Shown here: one piece after another, positions 33,296 through 40,725 of the stretch
How positions within the stretch are numbered: position 1 is the first letter of the stretch
Layout of the letters: each line of letters starts with the position of its first letter
Origin: Salinispora fenicalii
GTDB lineage: Bacteria; Actinomycetota; Actinomycetes; Mycobacteriales; Micromonosporaceae
Assembly: GCF_000514815.1 (NCBI RefSeq)
Contig: NZ_KI911472.1
Location: forward strand, 327,713-391,712
Length of the DNA: 64,000 nucleotides
Direction: 5' to 3'
Made by a program: the position numbers and the translations under genes
The notes under the pieces: model-generated
The model's input: only the letters and a program-made list of their open reading frames with translations
Databases searched by the model: none
Told to the model about the DNA's origin: nothing

Positions 33296-34033
33296 ATGAG
33301 TAGCGATCAGTCCCGGGAGAACCGGATCCTGCGCCTGGACCGGCTCAAAGCGCTCTTGGCGGAACGCGACCACCCAACGGCCGCCGACCTCGCCGCGGAA
33401 CTGGGGGTCAGCACACGCACCCTGCACCGCGACCTCGCGCTGCTACGGGAGACGGGCGTCCCCATCGAGGGAGACCGGGGAACGGGTGGCGGGCTGCGCC
33501 TTGAGTCCGGATGGTCGCTCGGCAGAGTCCACCTCAATGAGTCTGAGGCGCTCGGCCTGCTTCTCAGCCTCACCATCGCTGAGAAGGTCGGCTCGCCGCT
33601 GCTGCTGGATGACCTACGCTCGATCACCCGTAAAGTCGCCGCGGCGTTCGCACCGGCGCAGGCCCGTCGCATCCTTGCACTGCGTCGACGGATCGTGATC
33701 GGTCAGACCGCATCCGTGCCGGTACTTGCCAGCTACGCCTCGCCCCGGGGCGCAGTGATGAAGGAACTGCTGGACTCATTCACGCGATGCCGCACGGCGC
33801 TGGTGCGCTACGAGGACCGGCACAGCGCCGTCACCGAGCGCGAGATCGAGATCCAGTTCCTCTACTACAACATGCCCGTCTGGTATGCGCTGACGTGGGA
33901 CCGGCTCCGGAACGACATCCGCTCCTTCCGCATCGACCGGATCCAGGACATCCAGACGATGTCCACCGAATTCCGCCTACGACCACCCGCCCCCTTCCTG
34001 GCGGCTGGCGAGGAAGCCGTACGAACCATGTAG
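33296..34033 (+). CDS. HTH/WYL-domain transcriptional regulator
   Basis: A 245-residue regulator with a DeoR/HTH-11-type helix-turn-helix (about 12-65: RLKALLAERDHPTAADLAAELG, STRTLHRDLALLRE) and a WYL domain (about 145-225, with WYALTWDRLRNDIRSFRIDRI). WYL regulators often respond to nucleic-acid damage products or nucleotides. A GGAGG site is adjacent to the ATG. The target is probably the divergent operon with the AlkD-like gene, which fits a DNA-damage theme (inference). Confidence 0.9.
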   Translation: MSSDQSRENRILRLDRLKALLAERDHPTAADLAAELGVSTRTLHRDLALLRETGVPIEGDRGTGGGLRLESGWSLGRVHLNESEALGLLLSLTIAEKVGSPLLLDDLRSITRKVAAAFAPAQARRILALRRRIVIGQTASVPVLASYASPRGAVMKELLDSFTRCRTALVRYEDRHSAVTEREIEIQFLYYNMPVWYALTWDRLRNDIRSFRIDRIQDIQTMSTEFRLRPPAPFLAAGEEAVRTM

Positions 34034-34116
34034 ACGCCGTCAACGCGGCAGGTGCAGGGCTTGGCGATCCGCTTGTCGAATCCGCCCGGTCCGGCCCCTG
34101 CGCCGAGTGCCCGCCT

Positions 34117-35010
34117 TCACCGGGGGCGCGGTGGAGTCAGGGCCTGCCGTGCCGCCCGCACCGCGTTCCGGAACACCATCGCCACCGTCGTCGGGCCGAC
34201 CCCGCCGACGCGGGGAGTCATCGCCCCCGCCACGGTCGCGCATGACTCGTCCACGTCCGGCAGCAGCCGCCGCCCCTCGTACCGCACCCCACCACCGACC
34301 ACGACCGCTCCCGGGCGCAGGTGCTCCGGGCGGACGAGACCCGGCACTCCCGCCGCCGCCACCAGGATCTCCGCCCGCCGGGTGTACCGCGGCCAGTCCG
34401 TCACCCCGGTGTGCACCACCGTCACCGCGGCGTTCGCCGTCGGCCGCTTCTGCGCCAGCAACATCGCCAGCGGACGCCCCAACGTGGCACCCCGGCCCAG
34501 CACCACCACCTCCCGGCCGGCCACCGGCACCCCGTGGTACGCCAGCAACGCTTCGATCCCCGCCGGTGTGCACGGAGCCGGCCCCGGCAGCCCCAACGCC
34601 AACCGGCCCAGGTTCACCGGGTGCATCCCGTCGACGTCCTTCTCCGGATCCAGTGCCTGCATCGCCCGGTCAAAGTCCAGGTGCCGGGGAACCGGGTGCT
34701 GCACCAACACCCCGTGCACCGACGCATCCGCACTCAACTGGGCTACCACCGCCTGCAGGTCCGCCTGCGACGACGACTCCGGCAGCCGCACATGTGGGGA
34801 AGCGAACCCCAACTGCATGGCCTGCCGCTGCTTGATCCGGATGTATCCGACGCTCGCGTCGTCGTCGCCCACCAGCACCGTCGCCAGGGCCGGGGTCACC
34901 CCGGCGCCCCGCAGCTGGGCGACCTCCTGCGTCACCTCGGTCAGGATCTGCTCGGCTACCGGCGCACCCGGCAGGGACCGTGCGACCGACTTCGACATGG
35001 ACTTGGACAT
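34117..35010 (-). CDS. folD: bifunctional methylene-THF dehydrogenase/cyclohydrolase FolD
   Basis: A 297-residue protein of the FolD family, which interconverts methylene-, methenyl- and formyl-tetrahydrofolate. The substrate site shows GYIRIKQRQAMQLGF (the catalytic YxxxK), DPEKDVDGMHPVNLGRL and CTPAG; the NADP site shows VVVLGRGATLGRPLAMLL; the C-terminus shows TPRVGGVGPTTVAM. ATG codons at 35010 and 34998 are both possible, since the N-terminus repeats MSKS; a GAGGTG site favours 35010. Its leader carries a ZTP riboswitch. Confidence 0.95.
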   Translation of the reverse strand: MSKSMSKSVARSLPGAPVAEQILTEVTQEVAQLRGAGVTPALATVLVGDDDASVGYIRIKQRQAMQLGFASPHVRLPESSSQADLQAVVAQLSADASVHGVLVQHPVPRHLDFDRAMQALDPEKDVDGMHPVNLGRLALGLPGPAPCTPAGIEALLAYHGVPVAGREVVVLGRGATLGRPLAMLLAQKRPTANAAVTVVHTGVTDWPRYTRRAEILVAAAGVPGLVRPEHLRPGAVVVGGGVRYEGRRLLPDVDESCATVAGAMTPRVGGVGPTTVAMVFRNAVRAARQALTPPRPR

Positions 35011-35029
35011 GGCGCACCTCGCCCCCACG

Positions 35030-35115
35030 GAAGGCCCAGGCGGTCGACCCTCCGCGACGAGCTCCCTGATGGTCGTCCATCCTCGGTGCCGCCAGTCGCG
35101 TCGACCCCAGCCTGC
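35030..35115 (-). promoter_or_regulatory. ZTP riboswitch (pfl RNA) in the folD leader
   Basis: Reading leftward, the leader contains GGGGTCGACGCGACTGGCGG (P1 and core), GGATGGACGACCATC as the next hairpin, AGGGAGC and, after a variable hairpin, the highly conserved CCGCCTGGGC (35034-35043). Order and sequence fit the pfl motif, which senses ZTP/ZMP when 10-formyl-folate is low and switches on folate genes such as folD. The folD ribosome site lies about 15 bases after the conserved element, so control of translation initiation is likely. No terminator stem with a T-tract is evident. Confidence 0.88.
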
Positions 35116-35230
35116 CACAGCCCGCCCACGGTGGGAACGCCCTCGCCAGCGCCGATCGGGTCGGGTCGTTGCCGGACCGCGGCAGGGGCGTGGAAGGCGG
35201 TGCGTGGGCCGCCGGACCGTACCCGAGACA

Positions 35231-35869
35231 ATGACCGACATGGACGTTCGATATGACGAGGTTCTCGACCCGCTGCGGCAGGCGTATGACACTCGCGCAG
35301 CCTGGCGCGACGGGCTGCCCAAGCAACCGTGGAAGTTAGCGGAGCGTCAGGTGTTCCGGGACCGTCTGGCATCGGGTGCGCGGCTGCTGGAGGTCGGCGC
35401 GGGCACCGGGCAGGACAGCGTGTTCTTTCAGCAGGAGGGGCTTGTCGTCGTCGCGGCCGACCTGTCGCCGGTGATGGTCGAGCACTGCCGGGCCAAGGGC
35501 ATCGATGCCCACGTGATGGACTTTCTGCACCTGGACTTTCCGGCCGGTTCCTTTGATGCGGTATTCGCGATGAACTGCCTGCTGCACGTGCCCAACCATG
35601 ATCTGCCTGCGGTTCTGGCAGCAATCCGGGCCGTCCTGCGACCCGGTGGCCTCTACTTCGTCGGGGTGTACGGCGGCGACGAGAGCACCGAGGGTCCCAG
35701 CGACAATGACCTGCACGTGCCGCCGCGCTTCTTCTCGTGGCGCACCGACGAACAGCTGCTCGGCTTTGCCACCGCCGCGCAGTTCGACGTGGTGGACTTC
35801 CACCTGGTCGATACCGGTCATGGCTACTGCTTCCAATCATTGACCCTGCGACGTCCGGACCGCGACTGA
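35231..35869 (+). CDS. class I SAM-dependent methyltransferase
   Basis: A 212-residue protein with a compact methyltransferase core: LLEVGAGTGQDSVFF (motif I), VVAADLSPVMVEHC (motif II), FDAVFAMNCLLHVPN (motif IV) and LRPGGLYFVGVYGG (motif V). No target-recognition insert is visible, so a small molecule is likely. The ATG at 35231 is chosen; another lies nine bases on. It diverges from folD with the riboswitch region between them. Confidence 0.88.
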   Translation: MTDMDVRYDEVLDPLRQAYDTRAAWRDGLPKQPWKLAERQVFRDRLASGARLLEVGAGTGQDSVFFQQEGLVVVAADLSPVMVEHCRAKGIDAHVMDFLHLDFPAGSFDAVFAMNCLLHVPNHDLPAVLAAIRAVLRPGGLYFVGVYGGDESTEGPSDNDLHVPPRFFSWRTDEQLLGFATAAQFDVVDFHLVDTGHGYCFQSLTLRRPDRD

Positions 35870-35978
35870 CGATCCGGCAGCAGCGGACCCGTGGTCACGG
35901 TGCGTTGCGGGTTGGCTGTGGCGGATTTCGCCGCCGCCAGCCCTGGCGCGTTGCCGCCAGGGCACTACGCTCACAAGG

Positions 35979-36536
35979 GTGAACATCGGTCCTGTTCCCT
36001 TAGCTGATTCGATTGTGATGCGTCTGCTGGAAGAGTCCGATGCGGGGCCGCTGAGCGAGGCATACCTTCTCAATCGGGCATACCTGCAGCCGTGGGAGCC
36101 ACGGCGGGCGGACGCCTTCTTCACGTTGGAGGCGCAGCGGAGCCGGGTTCAGGATCAGCTCCGGCTCCTGGATTCGGGCCAGGCATGGCCCTGGGTGTTG
36201 GACGAGGGGGGTCGGGTCGTTGGGACGCTGACACTGTCCAACGTCACACTCGGACCCTTCCGCAGTGCCAACATCGGCTACTGGGTCGACCATGGGTATG
36301 CCGGGCGAGGGCTCGCTACGCAGGCTGTTCAGCATGCCTGCCGGCTCGCTGACGACGTGGCCGACCTGCACCGGCTTGAGGCCGGCACCCTCGTGCGCAA
36401 CGTAGGAAGTCAGCGCGTTCTCACCAAAGCTGGGTTCACGCTGATCGGCACCGCGGCCAACTACCTGCATATCGACGGTGCCTGGCAGGACCATCTGATC
36501 TTCCAGCGAATCCTGAACGAACGTCGTCCAGCGTGA
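35979..36536 (+). CDS. GNAT acetyltransferase (RimJ/RimL-like)
   Basis: A 185-residue N-acetyltransferase. RLLEESDAGPLSEAYLLNRAYLQPWEP near the N-terminus and the acetyl-CoA segment IGYWVDHGYAGRGLATQAVQ (motif A) followed by RLEAGTLVRNVGSQRVLTKAGF place it with ribosomal-protein alanine acetyltransferases. The true substrate may be another amine. The GTG at 35979 lies seven bases after a TACGCT box (35966-35971), matching the leaderless pattern. Confidence 0.88.
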   Translation: MNIGPVPLADSIVMRLLEESDAGPLSEAYLLNRAYLQPWEPRRADAFFTLEAQRSRVQDQLRLLDSGQAWPWVLDEGGRVVGTLTLSNVTLGPFRSANIGYWVDHGYAGRGLATQAVQHACRLADDVADLHRLEAGTLVRNVGSQRVLTKAGFTLIGTAANYLHIDGAWQDHLIFQRILNERRPA

Positions 36537-36653
36537 GGTCGCGTCCAGGAAAGTCGGACCGCCGGGAGTCCGTCGGCGACCATGACGCCTGGAGCTGTCG
36601 CTACTCCCGGTGATCCTGGCTGCTCTTCAAGGGTGAGATACGCGATAGATCGG

Positions 36654-37913
36654 CTACCCGACCTGCCGGTCGGCCGGGCCAGGGCGGGCGTAGCGGAGGA
36701 ACAGGTTGCCCCGCTCGTCGAGGAGAGACCGGCGCAGCTGCCACTGCCCGTCCGCGGGTTGCCCCGCCGGGCCGGCGGTGATCCGCGGGCCGGTCACCGC
36801 CAGCAGCTGCGGGCTGATCGTCATGCAGATCTCGTCGAGCAGGTCCGCCCGGGCCAGCTGACCGGCCAGTGCGGGACCACCTTCGCAGACGATGCGTCGG
36901 TGCCCCCGCTGTTGCAGCACCTGGATCGCCTGGTTGAGGTCGACGTCGTGTTCGCCGGCGACCAGGAACTCCGCGGCTTCGGCTATCGCCGTCCCACCCT
37001 TGGGCGCCGCAGCGGCGGGGATGATCAGGAGCGGCCGTGGCTGGCTATGACCTCCGACGCTGCGCTGGAACAACGGGCCACGCAGGTCGAGATCGAGACT
37101 GCGGGTGACAACCGCGACGACCGGATAGGGCGGTAAGCCGTTGGCCCGTCGACGGGCGATCTCGGGAGCCGACAGGGCGGTCTGCCCGTACTGTTCGGCG
37201 CGGATCGTGGCCGCCCCCAGCAGCAGCAGGTCGGCGTCTCGTTTGATCAGGCGATAGACCCGCTGGTCCCCGCTGCTGGTCAGCGCGGTGCTGGAGCCGT
37301 TCACCGCGGCGAGACCGTCGAGGCTCGACACCGTGACGAGGCGTACGTGACCCTCAGTGTGGGAGGGCAGCGCGTAGCGTTCGTGGAGTTCGTCCTCGTC
37401 CAGGTCGATCAGCCCGGCAACGGGCCACATGTCGCGGATGCGAGAACCGGCAGCGGCGGGCGGTGGGCCCGCCAGCCGCCAGACCAACTCGGCGAGCCGT
37501 TCGGTGAGGAGATCAGGAAGGTGGGTGCGGGCCGCGACATCCGTGCCGCTGGTGCCGCACCGTCCGGGAACGCGTCGTTGGCCTCGCACGAGGTATTCCC
37601 GGCCGTTGCGGTCCATGGCGTAGCCGATGTACTGGCCATCGATCTCACCCGAGACGGCTACCGCGTCCACCCCGAGGTCCCGCTGGGTGTGGACGATGCC
37701 ACGATGACGGCGACATTGGTCGATCCAGCGGGCTAGGAGGTCGAGCGGGCCGTCCCCGTCGACGCCGCTGGCGAGGATAGCAGGCACGGTCGGCTTCGGC
37801 GGCCGATGGCTGATCGTGAGTAGCGTCGGTGGGCCTCCCCAGCGCCAGGTGGCGCTGAGTTCTTCCAGCACCGACAAGATTGAACTGCTCGTGTCCCGGT
37901 GGGCTGATGTCAT
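36654..37913 (-). CDS. pyrimidine reductase (RibD C-terminal type) with N-terminal extension
   Basis: A 419-residue protein. From about residue 160 to the end it is a riboflavin-pathway reductase domain: VRLVTVSSLDGLAAVNG, LLLLGAATIRAEQYG, VAVVTRSLDLDL and IVCEGGPALAGQL. Such domains reduce 5-amino-6-ribosylamino-pyrimidine or similar compounds with NADPH. The first ~160 residues match no family known to me; they include YIGYAMDRNGREYLVRG and have normal third-position GC, so they look truly coding. Starting at a methionine near 37430 would give a standard-length enzyme, so a fused or misjoined gene is possible. Confidence 0.75.
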   Translation of the reverse strand: MTSAHRDTSSSILSVLEELSATWRWGGPPTLLTISHRPPKPTVPAILASGVDGDGPLDLLARWIDQCRRHRGIVHTQRDLGVDAVAVSGEIDGQYIGYAMDRNGREYLVRGQRRVPGRCGTSGTDVAARTHLPDLLTERLAELVWRLAGPPPAAAGSRIRDMWPVAGLIDLDEDELHERYALPSHTEGHVRLVTVSSLDGLAAVNGSSTALTSSGDQRVYRLIKRDADLLLLGAATIRAEQYGQTALSAPEIARRRANGLPPYPVVAVVTRSLDLDLRGPLFQRSVGGHSQPRPLLIIPAAAAPKGGTAIAEAAEFLVAGEHDVDLNQAIQVLQQRGHRRIVCEGGPALAGQLARADLLDEICMTISPQLLAVTGPRITAGPAGQPADGQWQLRRSLLDERGNLFLRYARPGPADRQVG

Positions 37914-37986
37914 ACCTGACCGTTTCGCGCTGGTGGTGGCATGCTGGTCTGGTCCGACCAGCATCGGAGCTGCCCTGGCTCACGAC

Positions 37987-38556
37987 TCATCCGGTGTGGC
38001 CCGCAGCGTTGGTGGGGCGGCGTGGTTCCCGCTTGGGAAACACCGTGTGCGCGAGCGGCCAGAAGACAAGCCAGATCGCCATCGCCAGGCTGAGTCGCCC
38101 GATCCACCCCCAGAGCTCCTGGGTCCGATCGGCGTCACCGACGAAGGCGATACCGGCGAGCAGGAGAGCGCAGGCAACGGCCCAGCCGAGCAGGCCCCGG
38201 CCCCACTCGCGCCACTCGTGTCGGGTGCGCTCCAGTCCGTACCGGGGCGCTCGAGGCGGTGGCGGCCCGCCGGCGAAACGGTGCGCGAAGCGTACGTCTG
38301 CCCAGCGAACCATGCGGTGACCGAACGCCACGGAGAAGCCGAGGTACGCCGCGGCGAGGCCGTGTGCGGCGGTGGCGGTCCCGCCGCCGCGCAGGTCGAT
38401 CGTCGTGGCGGCGAGCAGGACGAGGTCGACCGCCGGGACCGCTAGGAGCAGGGCAGCGCCGACGCGGGGCAGGCGAAGCGGGTACCGGGCTAGCAGTCCG
38501 GCCGCGAGTAGCAGCCAGAAGGCCACTTCACAGGCGACGATCACCGCGATAAGCAC
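37987..38556 (-). CDS. integral membrane protein
   Basis: A 189-residue protein with five hydrophobic segments (about 3-22, 33-50, 64-80, 122-140 and 150-170) and a basic C-terminal tail. No catalytic motif is visible. It resembles uncharacterised actinobacterial membrane proteins that lie beside TetR regulators. It diverges from a TetR gene whose likely operator lies between the two, so it is the probable target. Confidence 0.75.
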   Translation of the reverse strand: MLIAVIVACEVAFWLLLAAGLLARYPLRLPRVGAALLLAVPAVDLVLLAATTIDLRGGGTATAAHGLAAAYLGFSVAFGHRMVRWADVRFAHRFAGGPPPPRAPRYGLERTRHEWREWGRGLLGWAVACALLLAGIAFVGDADRTQELWGWIGRLSLAMAIWLVFWPLAHTVFPKREPRRPTNAAGHTG

Positions 38557-38573
38557 CCCAGACCCCCTTTTTA

Positions 38574-38584
38574 GTACGCTGTAC
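38574..38584. promoter_or_regulatory. candidate TetR operator GTACGCTGTAC
   Basis: Two GTAC arms are separated by three bases in the 70-base region between the divergent membrane-protein and TetR genes, just after a T-run. It is short, so only a candidate. Confidence 0.4.
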
Positions 38585-38626
38585 GATCACAGTAGCAGGG
38601 GGATGTCATCGACTGTCGGAGGAGCC

Positions 38627-39241
38627 GTGCCGAAGATCGTTGACCACGAGGCGCGCCGCGCCGAGCTGGCCGAGGCGATGTGGCGCGTCGTATACCGCGA
38701 TGGTGTCGCCGCGGCCACGGTGCGTACCATCGCTGCCGAGGCCGGCTGGTCACCCAGTGCGCTGCGGCACTACTTTGCCACCCAGGCCGATCTGTTGATC
38801 TTCGCCATGGAGCACGTGATAGCGAAGGTGACCGAGCGTTTCGCCGCGGAGAGCTGGACCGGGCCGCCCCGCGAGACCGTTCAGCGGGTGCTGGAGGAGT
38901 TCCTGCCGCTGGATCGACAGCGCCGCCGAGCCGCTGAGGTGTGGCTGTGGCTGACCTTGCACGCCCAGGTCGACCCGGCGGCCCAGGCGCGACTCAGCGA
39001 GGCCGATGACGGTGTTCGGCGGGTGGTCGACATCGCTGTCGACGCACTCGCGGCGGCCGGGCTGGTGGCTCGGGGCGCTGACCTCGGCGTGGAGAAGGCC
39101 CGACTACACGCCCTGCTCGACGGGCTTACACTCCACGCGCTGGTGCGTGCCGAACTCATGCCGCCCCGCCGCCTTCGCCTGTTGCTTACCGGGCATCTGG
39201 ACAGCCTGAGGAGCACCGGGGCCGACGACGCGACCCAGTAG
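38627..39241 (+). CDS. TetR-family transcriptional regulator
   Basis: A 204-residue regulator with a TetR HTH at about 5-55 (ARRAELAEAMWRVVYRDGVAAATV, EAGWSPSALRHYFATQADLL) and a helical ligand-binding domain after it. The GTG at 38627 has CGGAGGA directly upstream, better than an ATG at 38603. The likely target is the divergent membrane protein. Confidence 0.9.
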   Translation: MPKIVDHEARRAELAEAMWRVVYRDGVAAATVRTIAAEAGWSPSALRHYFATQADLLIFAMEHVIAKVTERFAAESWTGPPRETVQRVLEEFLPLDRQRRRAAEVWLWLTLHAQVDPAAQARLSEADDGVRRVVDIAVDALAAAGLVARGADLGVEKARLHALLDGLTLHALVRAELMPPRRLRLLLTGHLDSLRSTGADDATQ

Positions 39242-39265
39242 CCCGATCGCCGGAGCCGACAGCCG

Positions 39266-39742
39266 TCATGCTTCCGGGTTTGTCGAGGGTTGGCCGGCGC
39301 TGCGTTCTAGGGACAGGACGTGATCCAGGATGGCATCGAGGTTGGCCCGGTTGGCCTCGGACAGGCCCCGCGCCTTGAGCGCCACGGCCCGGACACCGGG
39401 GGTCTGCAGCGCTTCGTTGAGGTCGCGTAACTCCTGGAGTTGCCGCAGCTCAGCGTCGATATTCCTGGTGTCGCCACTGAGAAAGTATGCGGCGGGGATA
39501 CCGAAGAACGCTGCCAGCGCCTCCATGTGCTGCTTGGTCGGGTTCGTTCGCTTCCCAGTGCGCAGCGCGTGTAGGTAGCTGGCGGAGACATCCCCGCCCG
39601 TACGTCGTACGGCCTCAGCCACCTCCCGATCGGTGTAGGGCTTCTTGCGGCCGGTAGGCAGCTTGTGTTGGTACAGGTGGTTGAGCTTGTCGGCCAGAGA
39701 CCGCTCAGTGTCGCCCCGCCTCCGAGGGGTGTCGTCGGTCAT
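39266..39742 (-). CDS. XRE-family HTH regulator (EspR-like layout)
   Basis: A 158-residue protein. An XRE-type helix-turn-helix occupies about residues 14-75 (KLNHLYQHKLPTGRKKPYTDREVAEAV, DVSASYLHALRTGKRTNPTKQHMEALAAFFGIPAAYF). The rest is helical with many charged residues and could dimerise. The layout recalls actinobacterial EspR-like nucleoid-associated regulators, but identity is not established. A GAGGTG site precedes the ATG. Upstream there are two TTGACAAC-type motifs that may be its own sites. Confidence 0.8.
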   Translation of the reverse strand: MTDDTPRRRGDTERSLADKLNHLYQHKLPTGRKKPYTDREVAEAVRRTGGDVSASYLHALRTGKRTNPTKQHMEALAAFFGIPAAYFLSGDTRNIDAELRQLQELRDLNEALQTPGVRAVALKARGLSEANRANLDAILDHVLSLERSAGQPSTNPEA

Positions 39743-39838
39743 GGGGCACCTCCAGCTCCGTCCCCTGAGGCGAGAAACGCAGAGTTCATCATCGTCACCA
39801 GTTGACAACACTCCGTGCGCGATGGCTATCCTCGGGCC

Positions 39839-39891
39839 AGTCCACTCATGTGGACAGGCATATATTAGGTGACAACTGAGGTAGATTGTCA
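39839..39891. promoter_or_regulatory. inverted repeats upstream of the XRE gene
   Basis: GTCCAC-N4-GTGGAC is at 39839-39854 and TGACAA-N10-TTGTCA at 39870-39891; a further TTGACAAC lies near 39806. They crowd the region leading into the XRE gene and could be autoregulatory. The rest of the interval 39892-40198 holds a terminator and no gene. Confidence 0.45.
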
Positions 39892-40019
39892 GCTGTCCGT
39901 CCGGTGGCGGTCCGGGCCAAGCGTCGAAGGCCCTTCGTCCGGCAACCGGTTGGCGGACCTACTGGTAATCGGTCCCCACGCCTGGTCAGCGATGGGATCG
40001 TGACGGTAACGGGGGACTG

Positions 40020-40045
40020 ACCCGCGCCTGCGCTCAGGCGCGGGT
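40020..40045. terminator. hairpin terminator-like element
   Basis: ACCCGCGCCT (40020-40029) pairs perfectly with AGGCGCGGGT (40036-40045) with a six-base loop. No intact gene ends at it on either strand, so it may be left over from a lost gene. Confidence 0.5.
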
Positions 40046-40198
40046 CGTGCCGCATCGGTTCACGCTGTCCGGGGTGGGTGCCCGTGGTCCTGGCTGCGCA
40101 GTGCCACCCTTGCCCGATTCGCCGGCGGCAGTACGCCGCGGCCGCCGATCCTGTTGGCCGTTGACCTTCAGGTCGGTTGAAGGCTCAGGATGGTCGGC

Positions 40199-40570
40199 GT
40201 GACAGAACAAGACGATCGGATGACGATCGGGGTCTTCGCGCGGACCGCGAAGGTCAGCACCAGTGCCCTGGGCTTCTACGACGACTGCGGTTTCGTGCGA
40301 CCCCATGCGGTCGACCCGATCACCGGGTACCGGTACTACTCGCCGAATCAGCACGCCTGGCAGGTGCGGGTGCTCCAGCCGTCGCTACACCTCAACCTCG
40401 CTGATGACCATCGGCGCCTGGGCGACCCCGCTCGAGCGCGGGAACATCTGGCGCAGGCCGGAGCCTGGTTTCGCGCCTCTCCGACGACCAGTACGGCGGC
40501 CTGATCCGCAGCGGTGTCCAGCACGTTTCTGAAGCTTTGGCGGCGGGTTCGACCCAGCGCCTCGACTCCC
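40199..40570 (+). pseudogene. chimeric remnant: MerR N-terminus joined to a TPR-protein tail
   Basis: Residues 8-52 read as a MerR helix-turn-helix (MTIGVFARTAKVSTSALGFYDDCG, TGYRYYSPNQ). Directly after it comes LHLNLADDHRRLGDPARAREHL, a tetratricopeptide typical of the C-terminus of another actinobacterial regulator family. The open frame ends at 40504, but the matching tail DDQYGGLIRSGVQHVSEALAAG continues in another frame (about 40476-40550). This indicates a deletion fusing two genes plus a frameshift. Function is unlikely. Confidence 0.7.
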
Positions 40571-40612
40571 ATCCGTCGGCACCGCAGTCGGGCAGGTTCA
40601 GGGCAGCATTGT

Positions 40613-40647
40613 TATAGACAGTTCACTATACAGTTAAGTATATTAAC
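40613..40647. promoter_or_regulatory. AT-rich inverted repeats upstream of the cellulase
   Basis: TATAG-N8-CTATA (40613-40630) and GTTAA-N5-TTAAC (40633-40647) form an AT-rich island in otherwise very GC-rich DNA, 80-110 bases before the cellulase start. They probably hold the promoter and an operator. They do not resemble the known CebR site TGGGAGCGCTCCCA. Confidence 0.5.
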
Positions 40648-40725
40648 AGAACGTGCCACGTGGAGTCCCTGTCCCGACACCAGCCGCGGCCGAGCTGATC
40701 GGGCGTTGTCTCTCTAGGAGGGCAG

